Assembly (NCBI GenBank): GCA_002408085.1
Contig: DHQL01000016.1
Location: 48,740-112,739, forward strand
Direction of reading: 5' to 3'
DNA: 64,000 bases
DNA from: Spirochaeta sp. UBA5339
GTDB lineage: Bacteria > Spirochaetota > Spirochaetia > DSM-2461
The notes under the pieces are model-generated. The model saw only the letters and a program-made list of their open reading frames with translations, was not told the DNA's origin and made no database searches. Each line of letters opens with the position of its first letter. The first letter of the stretch is position 1. Made by a program: the position numbers and the translations under genes. Shown here piece after piece: positions 15,467-23,554 of the stretch.

Positions 15467-16052
15467 CCAGAACGGCAGAATCAAGGCCAATATCTACCTC
15501 TCCCTTGTTCCGACAGAAACAGACTGGCTCCCTGTGATGACCCTCTTTGCAGGGGAGGAGAAGGGAGCCTTCTCCCTTCCCGATGTGGGAGATCTGGTAG
15601 TTATCGCCTTTAAAGACGATTCTTACAATGAGGGTTATGTTCTGGGCAGCATCTGGACACCCAACGACACCCTCCCCCTGTCGGAGGAGAACTCCGATGC
15701 CGATCTTAACGGCGACGGGAACAACAATCTTAAAATGATCCGCACCAAAAGCGGGCAGAGAGTCATCCTGGATGATACTGAAGGGGCCGAGAAGATTCAG
15801 ATCCTCAACCCCGACGGCACAAGCCGCATCGAATTGAACGCCGAAGAGGAGTCTATCAACCTGATCTCCGAAGTTGATGTCACCATCAGCTCGGAGACCT
15901 CTGTCTCCATCACCGCCGAAGAGATGAGTATCGAACTGGAGGGCGACCTCACCGGAGAGTGCGAGAACTTCGGCATCGAAGCCTCCGGGGATACATCCAT
16001 CGCCGGCGACGGGGGCATCGTCCTCGAGGGCAAGGGCATCGGCCTGAACTGA
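15420..16052 (+). CDS. gpV/gp5-like spike protein (small)
   Basis: A 210-residue spike protein. The start is ATG 15420, preceded 7 nt upstream by GAGGAG; an earlier in-frame ATG at 15402 lacks this. Residues 1-85 form an OB-fold domain of the gpV/gp5/VgrG type (GFVSDNQDPDQNGRIKANI, FSLPDVGDLVVIAF, GYVLGSIWTP). The remainder (about 110-205) is a repetitive Glu/Ser/Thr/Ile strand pattern (VTISSETSVSITAEEMSIEL), as expected for the trimeric beta-helix needle. It lacks the gp27-like part of full VgrG. It precedes the larger spike gene at 16077 by 24 nt. Two OB-type spikes in one operon is unusual; this one may be a hub or an alternative tip. Confidence 0.85.
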   Translation: MNKILTGFVSDNQDPDQNGRIKANIYLSLVPTETDWLPVMTLFAGEEKGAFSLPDVGDLVVIAFKDDSYNEGYVLGSIWTPNDTLPLSEENSDADLNGDGNNNLKMIRTKSGQRVILDDTEGAEKIQILNPDGTSRIELNAEEESINLISEVDVTISSETSVSITAEEMSIELEGDLTGECENFGIEASGDTSIAGDGGIVLEGKGIGLN

Positions 16053-16076
16053 TCCATCAGAAACAAGGGGCAAACC

Positions 16077-18266
16077 ATGAGCTTCAGACTCAAAAAGATA
16101 CTTCAGGATTTCTCAAAGGAGTTTTACGATCCCCGGGACCCCCTGGCCAGGGCTCAGTTTGAGCAGGCCCAGCGGGAAGAGGTCTTCGACATGGGCATTG
16201 TCACCGACAATCAGGATCCCGATTCCCTGGGCCGTGTCAGGGTCCACCTCCCCAGGATAGCAAAGGAGTATATCTCAGACTGGTGCAAGGTGATCCGCAA
16301 GGGCGCGGGAACCGACAAGGGCCTCTGGTCACTCCCTGACATCGGTGAGGTAGTACTGGTGGTGTTCCTCTACGGCGACATCCACCGCCCGGCGGTCTAC
16401 GGCTCCATCTACAACCAGAAAAAACGACCCGTCATCGCAGACAACGAAGACAACAATATCAAGGCAGTCAAAACGGGGGGTACCTACCTCCTTGTGGACG
16501 ACACCCCCGGGGAAGAACGGCTGGAAGCCTCCATCAAGGACGGAAAGATCAGGGTGGTCATCGACACCGACGGGGTCCACCTGACCAATGAGCTGGGAGC
16601 GGTCAACATCGACTGCCGGAAGCTCACGGTCAAGGGCAAGGCCTCCAGCTGGGTCACCGAAAAGGACATAAACCTCAAAGTCGGAGGCAATGTAAACCTC
16701 TCTGCGGGAAAGACCTTCGGCCTCACAGCATCCGGTGACATCACCATCGAGGGCAGCTCAATCGACCTGAAGGGCTCCACGGGAGTCACCGCAGAGAGCA
16801 AACAGATCGCCGTGGAGAACGATCCAGTGGCCGGCATGGACATGCACGATATCATGGTACCCTCCAACAGCGGCCTGACCAAGGTTCCCGCCATCCCCCA
16901 CCCCTATATAGGAAAGCTCAACGACGGCCTCTCCTCGGATGTTTCAATCGGAGGCAAAGCGGCGGCCACAGAGGGCTCAAAATCAGAGTTCGGCTCTCCC
17001 GGACACTTCCCCATGCCCCCTGGTGTGAAATTCGCGGCCAACCCCGATAACAAGGGCGAGGTCACCGGGGGATGCATCGACTCTGTGACCATCAACGGCA
17101 ACCCCGCCGCTGTTATAGGCAGCACCGTCAGTACCTGCGATGACGCGGGCCAGAAGGACCACTGCACCATTATCAGCATAGGAGCGGTGGTCACCTTCCC
17201 CATCCAGTACCCGGGGCAGGACCCGGAGCAGTACAGAAGGGACGGCGGACTCCCTGTCCGTGTGGACAGTCCCGCAGTCTACGGAGCAGAAGCGGCAGTC
17301 TACCGGGACCAGCCCAAGAGCCTTACAAGCCTCCAGTGGAGCGCTTCACAGATCGAAAAGGGCAAGGAAGTCACCTTAAGCTGCGCCACCAGCGGCGTCA
17401 GGGACGGAGCGGCTGTGACCTTCAGCATCTACCCCGACGGGGCGGACCCGGAGAAGGACCCTCCCCTCCAGGATATCCGGGGAGTAAACAGGGGGAGCCG
17501 GGCCGAGGTCAAATGGGTGGCCAAGGACATAAGGAAGCCAGAGAGCGACAACGACATGAACTGGTTCTTTACCGCATGGACCCTCTACTGCCCCAAGGAG
17601 CAGAGTTCCACCATGGAGGTCACCCGGGTACTGCCCGAGTTCAGTGAGCTCAAATGGGAGCTGGTGACCTATGACGAGGAAGGAAACGAGGATACAAGAG
17701 AAGAGGTCACCGAGATAGAACACGGCCTTACTGCTACCCTCTCGGCCAAAGTTGAGAATATGGAAGACGGGGAGAATGTGCACTGTTATGTGTATGAGGA
17801 AGGTTACGCTGAGGGTGATGCCCCTGTGACACGCCGTCTGCTCGAGATCAACGATGGATTGGTGACCATGGACTGGGCTGTGAAGGTTTCCCGCCCGAGG
17901 CTGCAGGAGCTGACCGAAGACGACGAGCTGAAGTTTGTGTTTGCTTTAGAGACACTGGAGGGGATTCGGAGTGAGGATAGCGGGGTTGTACAGGCGGTGT
18001 TTGTGTTTAGGACATCTTTCAGGTTGAATCCGAATAAGAATCTTTCTGATGGAGATATGAATCTAACGAGTATAAATGACGGAGTTTACGACGAAACAAT
18101 TCCAATATCTACGGATACAATTAATGATGATGGATTAGCGATAATCCTATTTGAAAATATCAAACCTGGAACACCATACAAACTGACTTACAAGATACCC
18201 AATGGAAAAACACAAATGCTGGGAGGTAAATTAACATTTGCCGAACTAGTCGAGAAAAGCATATAG
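16077..18266 (+). CDS. gp5/VgrG-PAAR spike fusion with C-terminal extension
   Basis: A 729-residue spike protein. Order: helical N-terminus (1-40), gp5/VgrG OB domain (about 38-115: GIVTDNQDPDSLGRVRVHLP, LPDIGEVVLVVFLYGD, GSIYNQKKRP), beta-helix (about 125-245), a PAAR-like/DUF4150-like tip (about 250-385: HDIMVPSNSG, IGGKAA, GGCIDSVTINGNPAAVIGS, CTIISIGAVV), then Ig-like beta modules (about 410-630) and a distinct last ~90 residues. PAAR tips sharpen the spike and commonly carry effectors. Base composition changes sharply from GC-rich to AT-rich near 17.94-18.01 kb, inside this gene, and the AT-rich state continues through the next two genes, which suggests that the C-terminus was exchanged together with the effector cassette. 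The next gene starts 18 nt downstream. Confidence 0.9.
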   Translation: MSFRLKKILQDFSKEFYDPRDPLARAQFEQAQREEVFDMGIVTDNQDPDSLGRVRVHLPRIAKEYISDWCKVIRKGAGTDKGLWSLPDIGEVVLVVFLYGDIHRPAVYGSIYNQKKRPVIADNEDNNIKAVKTGGTYLLVDDTPGEERLEASIKDGKIRVVIDTDGVHLTNELGAVNIDCRKLTVKGKASSWVTEKDINLKVGGNVNLSAGKTFGLTASGDITIEGSSIDLKGSTGVTAESKQIAVENDPVAGMDMHDIMVPSNSGLTKVPAIPHPYIGKLNDGLSSDVSIGGKAAATEGSKSEFGSPGHFPMPPGVKFAANPDNKGEVTGGCIDSVTINGNPAAVIGSTVSTCDDAGQKDHCTIISIGAVVTFPIQYPGQDPEQYRRDGGLPVRVDSPAVYGAEAAVYRDQPKSLTSLQWSASQIEKGKEVTLSCATSGVRDGAAVTFSIYPDGADPEKDPPLQDIRGVNRGSRAEVKWVAKDIRKPESDNDMNWFFTAWTLYCPKEQSSTMEVTRVLPEFSELKWELVTYDEEGNEDTREEVTEIEHGLTATLSAKVENMEDGENVHCYVYEEGYAEGDAPVTRRLLEINDGLVTMDWAVKVSRPRLQELTEDDELKFVFALETLEGIRSEDSGVVQAVFVFRTSFRLNPNKNLSDGDMNLTSINDGVYDETIPISTDTINDDGLAIILFENIKPGTPYKLTYKIPNGKTQMLGGKLTFAELVEKSI

Positions 18267-18284
18267 AACAAAAGGAATGATTAA

Positions 18285-21200
18285 ATGTCAAATATTCAGA
18301 TTTGCTTTGAGAGATATAAGAACTTTATTCTTGAAGATGGTAAACTTCAGGGTTTAAAGAGCACTTATGCTATAAATGGTCTTCCAGATGCGATGCTAAA
18401 AGATTTAGCCAAAAAAATGGAGAAAAGAAAACGCATAGCGGATAGAAAAATAATAGAAGAATGGTTCAATTGTAATAACACAGCAACCCAGGATAACGGT
18501 TTAAAAGAATTTGGTTCTAATGCTGATCCTGGAATTGTCATGCATATTATTCGAGATGCCGTCAAGTCAATACCTACTTCATTAAGCAACATAGAAGTGG
18601 AGCAATACAGAGAAAGCGACGAGTTCAAGCCATTTCGGAACTATAACCAAGATAACACAGAATTGGTTGTAAGCAGATATCTTTATATTTTCAGACATGA
18701 AGGTGATGAGTCATCAACCGATGGTTCCAAAGACTTTATTAGGATTGATAGAGAGATTTATGTCGGAGAAAATGAACTATACCATGAAATTGATATAGAA
18801 CAAGAATATGATGGGGATGTCCCGGATAACCGAGCCTTTCCGAATCAAGGTACGGAATTCATTATACTGGATGATGAGCACACCTATTATATTTGGATGA
18901 GCGATCATCAATTAACCGTAAATAGAATGGAATACTTACGGCGGTTCATGCAAAATGCGTTGGAAAGTGATTATCCTCCTGGAAAAGTCAACTTCAAAAA
19001 CATTGATTTTGATATAGATTCAAATGACAACAGCAGCACAAATCTATTGCGTTTTGGTAAAGAGATTCAAACTAATTATTTTTCTATTATTCTTCATGAT
19101 TACAATCTCTATAGAGAATATCTTTTGAAAAAAGCTGAAGAATACGAAAACGCCCTTTCCCTTATATTAAGGACGGACTTCGAAGGAACTGAGTTTCCGA
19201 TAGAGTTACATTCTAATGAAGAAAAGGGTAAATATACCGTTTCATCAATGATATATAATCTTCTGTTAAGCAAACAACCCATGGAATCTGATGGAACCTT
19301 CAAGTCAAGTAATTACCGATCGGTCAGGCGCTATATCAGAGAAATAAAGAATGATAGTCGTGAGCGAGCGCTGGAGTATTTTCTTAAGATTACGATGTAT
19401 CAAAGATGCTTACAAATACTTGCCATTCACGCAAAAGTTCTTATAGGAGACCCCCGATTTAGTGAGACTATCGTTGATTCCTTTTTCACACTTGATAAAG
19501 AACAGAAAATAGATAGGGAAATAAAAGTGAAATCAGACCTTGCTTTGCTTCTTGGGATGGTGGGGCAAACAAAAGATGGTATGAAGAAAATAAAGGAATT
19601 ATTGAGCGACTCAAAAGCACAAGCCTATGCCTATAGTCATGACAATAACCTTACCTTACAAAGCAATAGAGATTTTTGTTACAATTACCGGGAAACCGTT
19701 GATTTCTATGACAGAAGACGAAAAAATGATCGCCGCGAAACTTTAAAATGTCCTTTACCAGCCTTACACTGGATGAGTGAATTGCACCTAAAAAATACTT
19801 GCACCGAAACTTCCGAAGCATTAGAAGAGGCTAATGGAGCCCTTTTATCATTTTTGATTTTCACAGATAACATAATAAACAGTGAAATTCCTTCTCTGGA
19901 GAGAGAAAATGAGATTCTAAAAATTATTACCAAAAAGCTTCCCGGCCTAGGGATAAAGATTGCCGAAGAAACGGGTAAAGCAAGCGATGAGAACTGGTTA
20001 CTGCGCCGTAATCCCTCGAGGCGTACATTATTTAAAGGGACGGCCTTATATGGAGGGATACTTAAGACTGCATTTGATTATTATGCTGCAATAAGCAAAA
20101 TAGAGGAAGATCCCAAGAATATAGACGGCTGGCTTGAATTAGCTAAAGTCAATTTGGAAATAATTGGTAAGATAACCGAACAATTAGATTCGCCTCAGGC
20201 TGGACCATTAGGTAGCAGTCGCAATATACAATATACGGCTTCCCAACAAGCCTCAACACAAAGTATTGCAAGAAATAAGCTATTTATTAAATCTTTCTTA
20301 AAGTACGCTCCCGCTGGTATCGATGTAGTTCTGGAACTGAAGGCAACAGCAAAAAATATTTCTTTGGGACAGGAACAATTACTCCTGCTCAATGGTATAT
20401 CTATAGCATTAATCATAGTAGGCGCTGCTTTTTCCGAACTATGGATACCCGTTCTTATCGTTGAAGTTATCATAGCTGTTCTTAAGAAAATTTTCGCCGA
20501 TACCTACCCGGAAGTCTGCATTCAATATACCTATCTGGGACGCAATAATCCTGGAACATGGTGGGATATAGACCATAAGATTGTTGATAACATGCTCGTT
20601 TGGAAATGGCATGGTGAAGGTCCTGAATATAAGCTAATAAGCCCACAAGTGAATGATACGGAATGGACGACCCACCGGCAAGCCCAGATGTTTGGCCTTC
20701 TCCCCTATCTTATGGATATGGACGCAATTTTCTGTGCCAGGAACTATACAGGAACAAGTGATATTTGGGGATCAACAATCCTCAAAATTACTCTTCCTGC
20801 CCTCTCCAGAGGAATTAGGATGAATCTGACAATCTCTGAGGAAAAAGGGAATTTTATCAAAACCTATGAACAATTGCTGGAATTGGACTTAATTGAAAAC
20901 GAAAACTGCCGCATTGTTTTTCATGAAAATAAATACCTTGTGTTCGTTTTTCTTCATAATAGTTATGATGAAGATACCTATAGAGACTCAATGGACCTGT
21001 GGAAAAAAACCGGGTTCCTTAACCTCTTTAGAGATAAGTGGTTAAAAAGCTGGAGTGATGATATGGAAACACGACCTAATAAAGTTCAGAGAGTATATAA
21101 GAGAATCACCCATTTCAAGGAACAAGACACGGCTTATGAATGGAGCATGAAAGACAATTTTGCAATGGCAAAACTAGCTAATATACAATTTCAGCTGACC

Positions 21201-21497
21201 CTTTCACTTCCAGATCAAATTCCGGATTTTCAAATGATAGGAACATCACAAGCTCCTGACTTAAAACTAAGATATGAAAAAACTGAGATGAACATTCCTG
21301 TCGCGGGATATACTCCTCCTCCCCCGAAAAAGGATACAGAATTATTGGCTGAAGCCTTTGGATTAGATGAAAACGATGAAGAACCACCTGAACCACACAG
21401 ATTAGAAGATTTTGACGGACTACTTAATGGAAGCACTATCTTGGGATTGGGGGACGGAATAATGGGGCAGTTAAAGGATTTGGAATGGGATCAATAA
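18285..21497 (+). CDS. Large candidate CIS/T6SS-type effector with hydrophobic hairpin
   Basis: A 1070-residue protein that I do not recognise. It is AT-rich and its codon use differs from the structural genes. Residues 1-690 are mostly polar and helical/mixed; residues about 700-735 are strongly hydrophobic (LLLLNGISIALIIVGAAFS followed by LWIPVLIVEVIIAVL), consistent with one or two membrane-inserting helices; the C-terminal 330 residues are mixed, with Trp-rich segments (WWDIDHKIVDNMLVWKWHGEG) and a Pro-rich tail (PPPPKK). No signal peptide is seen. Position right after a PAAR spike with a matched AT-rich C-terminus, and overlap by 13 nt with a lipoprotein gene, is the classic effector-immunity order. 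A membrane-acting (VasX-like) activity is inference; no catalytic motif was found. Confidence 0.5.
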   Translation: MSNIQICFERYKNFILEDGKLQGLKSTYAINGLPDAMLKDLAKKMEKRKRIADRKIIEEWFNCNNTATQDNGLKEFGSNADPGIVMHIIRDAVKSIPTSLSNIEVEQYRESDEFKPFRNYNQDNTELVVSRYLYIFRHEGDESSTDGSKDFIRIDREIYVGENELYHEIDIEQEYDGDVPDNRAFPNQGTEFIILDDEHTYYIWMSDHQLTVNRMEYLRRFMQNALESDYPPGKVNFKNIDFDIDSNDNSSTNLLRFGKEIQTNYFSIILHDYNLYREYLLKKAEEYENALSLILRTDFEGTEFPIELHSNEEKGKYTVSSMIYNLLLSKQPMESDGTFKSSNYRSVRRYIREIKNDSRERALEYFLKITMYQRCLQILAIHAKVLIGDPRFSETIVDSFFTLDKEQKIDREIKVKSDLALLLGMVGQTKDGMKKIKELLSDSKAQAYAYSHDNNLTLQSNRDFCYNYRETVDFYDRRRKNDRRETLKCPLPALHWMSELHLKNTCTETSEALEEANGALLSFLIFTDNIINSEIPSLERENEILKIITKKLPGLGIKIAEETGKASDENWLLRRNPSRRTLFKGTALYGGILKTAFDYYAAISKIEEDPKNIDGWLELAKVNLEIIGKITEQLDSPQAGPLGSSRNIQYTASQQASTQSIARNKLFIKSFLKYAPAGIDVVLELKATAKNISLGQEQLLLLNGISIALIIVGAAFSELWIPVLIVEVIIAVLKKIFADTYPEVCIQYTYLGRNNPGTWWDIDHKIVDNMLVWKWHGEGPEYKLISPQVNDTEWTTHRQAQMFGLLPYLMDMDAIFCARNYTGTSDIWGSTILKITLPALSRGIRMNLTISEEKGNFIKTYEQLLELDLIENENCRIVFHENKYLVFVFLHNSYDEDTYRDSMDLWKKTGFLNLFRDKWLKSWSDDMETRPNKVQRVYKRITHFKEQDTAYEWSMKDNFAMAKLANIQFQLTLSLPDQIPDFQMIGTSQAPDLKLRYEKTEMNIPVAGYTPPPPKKDTELLAEAFGLDENDEEPPEPHRLEDFDGLLNGSTILGLGDGIMGQLKDLEWDQ

Positions 21498-22681
21498 ATA
21501 CACAAAAAAACACACTGATTATAGCATTATTATTGATAACATTAGTGTCTGCCTGTACAAAAAGAACTGATGATGTTTTAACCGAACAGAATAAAATTGT
21601 TGAGAATAAAGTTGTTGAAGACTCCCTTGATGAAAAAACGGAAAGTCTCATTAATAATATTACAAACTCTCAAATGTATCAATTTGAACTTGAATACGCA
21701 CGAGAATACCTTGATCAGGGGGCTAATCCCAATGCCCGATTTTCCTATTTATTAGGCGATAGACTTTCCGGTTCTCGTTTTAACGAGTTTACGCCACTAG
21801 CTGCAGCATGTTACCTCAAGTATCTAGAGATGATTTCTTTACTAATAGAATACGGGGCTGATGTCAATGCCCATGTTGATCAGTCTGGAGATACCCCCTT
21901 AACATTGCTTTTAGTGGATAGCTCCGATAAAAAAGAACTTACCGTAGAATGTTTAAAGGTGTTACTAGATGCAAAGGCTGATCCGAATATAACAAAGTTC
22001 AGAGAAGGTGATTCCATTATGGCTGATGGGCTGTCCCCATTACAATTAGCGGTTGCTTCTGAAAACCTGGAGGCAACAACTATACTTCTTGAATATGGGG
22101 CTGATCCTAATTACAAAAATTCAGAAAATGGGAACAATGGAGTTGCAGTTGGTTTAACTGCTATATTTACAGCTGTTCAACTTACTAATTCAAATATCTT
22201 ACTTAAACTGATAGAATATGGTGCTGATCCTAATGTTCATCTCTCAGATAATATGAAAACAATTAGCTCAACAGGACGTTATCCAATTCATGACTCAGTA
22301 ACTTTAAATATGATCCAAAATACAAAAATACTTTTAGAAGCTGGAGCTGACCCAAACATATCCGAAGCTGGCGATAAATCGAATCGCTTTACACCACTTA
22401 CAATTGGAGTAAAAAATCCACAAATAACCGCGCTACTTCTGGCTTTTGGAGCTGATCCCAATAAACCCAGATCGGATGGCTCTGGAGTAACACCATTAAT
22501 CACAAATGCATCCATGGGTTATACAGAGACAGTTGAGTTGTTGATAGAAAACGGAGCTGATATTAACCATATATCCCAGTACGGCACTGCAATGGATGTA
22601 GCCATTCAGTATGATAGAAAAGAAATCACTTCTCTATTATCAAGTTATGAAGCCAAAACTTCCGAGGAATTAGAGCAATAA
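21485..22681 (+). CDS. Ankyrin-repeat lipoprotein, candidate immunity protein
   Basis: A 398-residue lipoprotein. Signal peptide about 1-24 with lipobox LVSAC, then a charged linker (about 25-60) and about nine ankyrin repeats, recognisable by recurring L-L-x-x-G-A-D-P-N motifs (YGADVNAHV, LDAKADPNI, YGADPNYKN, YGADPNVHL, AGADPNISE, FGADPNKPR, NGADINHIS). Ankyrin stacks are protein-binding scaffolds. The gene overlaps the end of the 1070-residue candidate effector by 13 nt and is equally AT-rich, so both were probably acquired together. A periplasm-facing anchored binder fits an immunity protein against a membrane- or periplasm-acting effector. Alternatives are an accessory or target-binding lipoprotein. 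Confidence 0.85.
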   Translation: MGSINTQKNTLIIALLLITLVSACTKRTDDVLTEQNKIVENKVVEDSLDEKTESLINNITNSQMYQFELEYAREYLDQGANPNARFSYLLGDRLSGSRFNEFTPLAAACYLKYLEMISLLIEYGADVNAHVDQSGDTPLTLLLVDSSDKKELTVECLKVLLDAKADPNITKFREGDSIMADGLSPLQLAVASENLEATTILLEYGADPNYKNSENGNNGVAVGLTAIFTAVQLTNSNILLKLIEYGADPNVHLSDNMKTISSTGRYPIHDSVTLNMIQNTKILLEAGADPNISEAGDKSNRFTPLTIGVKNPQITALLLAFGADPNKPRSDGSGVTPLITNASMGYTETVELLIENGADINHISQYGTAMDVAIQYDRKEITSLLSSYEAKTSEELEQ

Positions 22682-22901
22682 TGAAGTTATTGAGTACAAA
22701 CAGACACCGTAATAATCACATTTCCAAAATGGGATAATCTTTGATATTGCAAAAAATCAAAAGGAAAGAATGTATTGACTTTATACTAGCTCATGATGAA
22801 AAAGAACTTAAATTCAATTTAGTTGCAATTCAATTATTTGGGTTCAACAATTCCTGATATTTTTAATTTCCTTTATTATGATTCTGCAAACTCAATAAAA
22901 T
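22682..22901. other. AT-rich gap with possible gene debris
   Basis: No confident gene. A short coherent reading frame from TTG 22741 to the stop at 22855-22857 (38 residues, with ECIDFILAHDEKELKF) may be the remains of a longer protein, but no ribosome site or start supports it. The gap shares the AT-rich composition of the effector cassette. Confidence 0.3.
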
Positions 22902-23222
22902 ATGGAGTTTTTTATGCCAATTATGATTTTGTTAATTGTGAATCTTGTAATAGTCAGTCTCATTCAGAAAAGAGTACATATTAAAACCTGCGAAGGTATT
23001 GTGACACGGATTCCTTCAAATTATTCAGAACCGATATCTATACCTAAAAGGAATATCATTTCCATCATCAGGTTTCAGAATCAAGTATCCCGGTTTTGCA
23101 AACAGTATACAGATAATGAAATCAGAAGCCTTCTGTCAAAATATCGCTTGTACTGGATATATGCCTATGTTTCGATGTTTTTATGCCTGGGTAGCTTAGC
23201 AATCTACGGATTAGAATTCTAA
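22902..23222 (+). CDS. Small two-helix membrane protein
   Basis: A 106-residue hypothetical protein with hydrophobic segments at about 6-22 (IMILLIVNLVIVSLI) and about 83-102 (WIYAYVSMFLCLGSLAIYG) flanking a basic, soluble loop of some 60 residues. No family is recognised. ATG 22902 could be replaced by ATG 22917 (MPIMILL). It ends within the palindrome TTAGAATTCTAA at 23210-23221, just before the structured repeat element. It belongs to the AT-rich block behind the effector cassette; it could be a second immunity or orphan gene, which is not testable from sequence alone. Confidence 0.5.
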   Translation: MEFFMPIMILLIVNLVIVSLIQKRVHIKTCEGIVTRIPSNYSEPISIPKRNIISIIRFQNQVSRFCKQYTDNEIRSLLSKYRLYWIYAYVSMFLCLGSLAIYGLEF

Positions 23223-23400
23223 CACATTCCATAGCCAGTTCCGGCGGTATGGAAGAACCTGGCGAAGGATTATCTTTTCACCCTATGCGCAAGGGATATG
23301 CAGGGTGCGAAGCAGCCTGCTTTCAGCGGGCCGTAGCGATAGCGGAGCCCGGAGCAGCCCGGTCCTGCCACCAGGCAGGATGCGCCCAAAGAAAGAATCA
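23223..23400. repeat. GC-rich multi-hairpin element (dispersed-repeat-like)
   Basis: About 170 bp of GC-rich, palindrome-dense sequence in otherwise AT-rich surroundings. Arms seen: TTCCATA/TATGGAA around 23227-23262, CACCCT/AGGGTG around 23279-23308, and the perfect hairpin TCCTGCC-ACCA-GGCAGGA near 23373-23390, plus repeated AGC-rich segments (GTAGCGATAGCGGAGCCCGG). It looks like a dispersed intergenic repeat or an integron attC-like site. I looked for the attC core motifs (RYYYAAC, GTTRRRY) and did not find convincing ones. Confidence 0.45.
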
Positions 23401-23554
23401 TGGAGACATGGTCGTTATGCCGATGGAGTATTATGACCGGCAAATGGGTTACAGGGCAGTAGACCGCTATATTCTTTTTTATGTTGTTAAGAATACAGAA
23501 GTTCAAATTCATAGGATTCTTTATGGAAGAAGAGATTACTTATCGCTGTTATAG
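23400..23554 (+). pseudogene. ParE/RelE-family toxin remnant (C-terminal half)
   Basis: The last ~50 codons of this frame match the C-terminal half of ParE/RelE-type toxins: a short M-P-x-E-Y-Y-D-R-Q segment, then GYRAVDRYILFYVVKN and VQIHRILYGRRDYLSLL, the family's final strands. The N-terminal half is missing: in frame upstream lies the GC-rich repeat element, whose translation is compositionally odd. No antitoxin gene is adjacent. I read this as a toxin gene truncated by insertion of, or recombination at, the repeat. It ends directly against the convergent HD-GYP gene. Confidence 0.55.

Noticed and set aside
1..22681. Canonical T6SS or a tailed prophage.
   Set aside because: No capsid, portal, terminase or integrase genes, and no TssJ/L/M or ClpV homologues are visible; the structural set is of the eCIS type.
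23223..23400. Integron attC site.
   Set aside because: Palindromic and at a cassette-like boundary, but I could not find the core-site motifs or any integrase; kept only as a possibility in the repeat entry.
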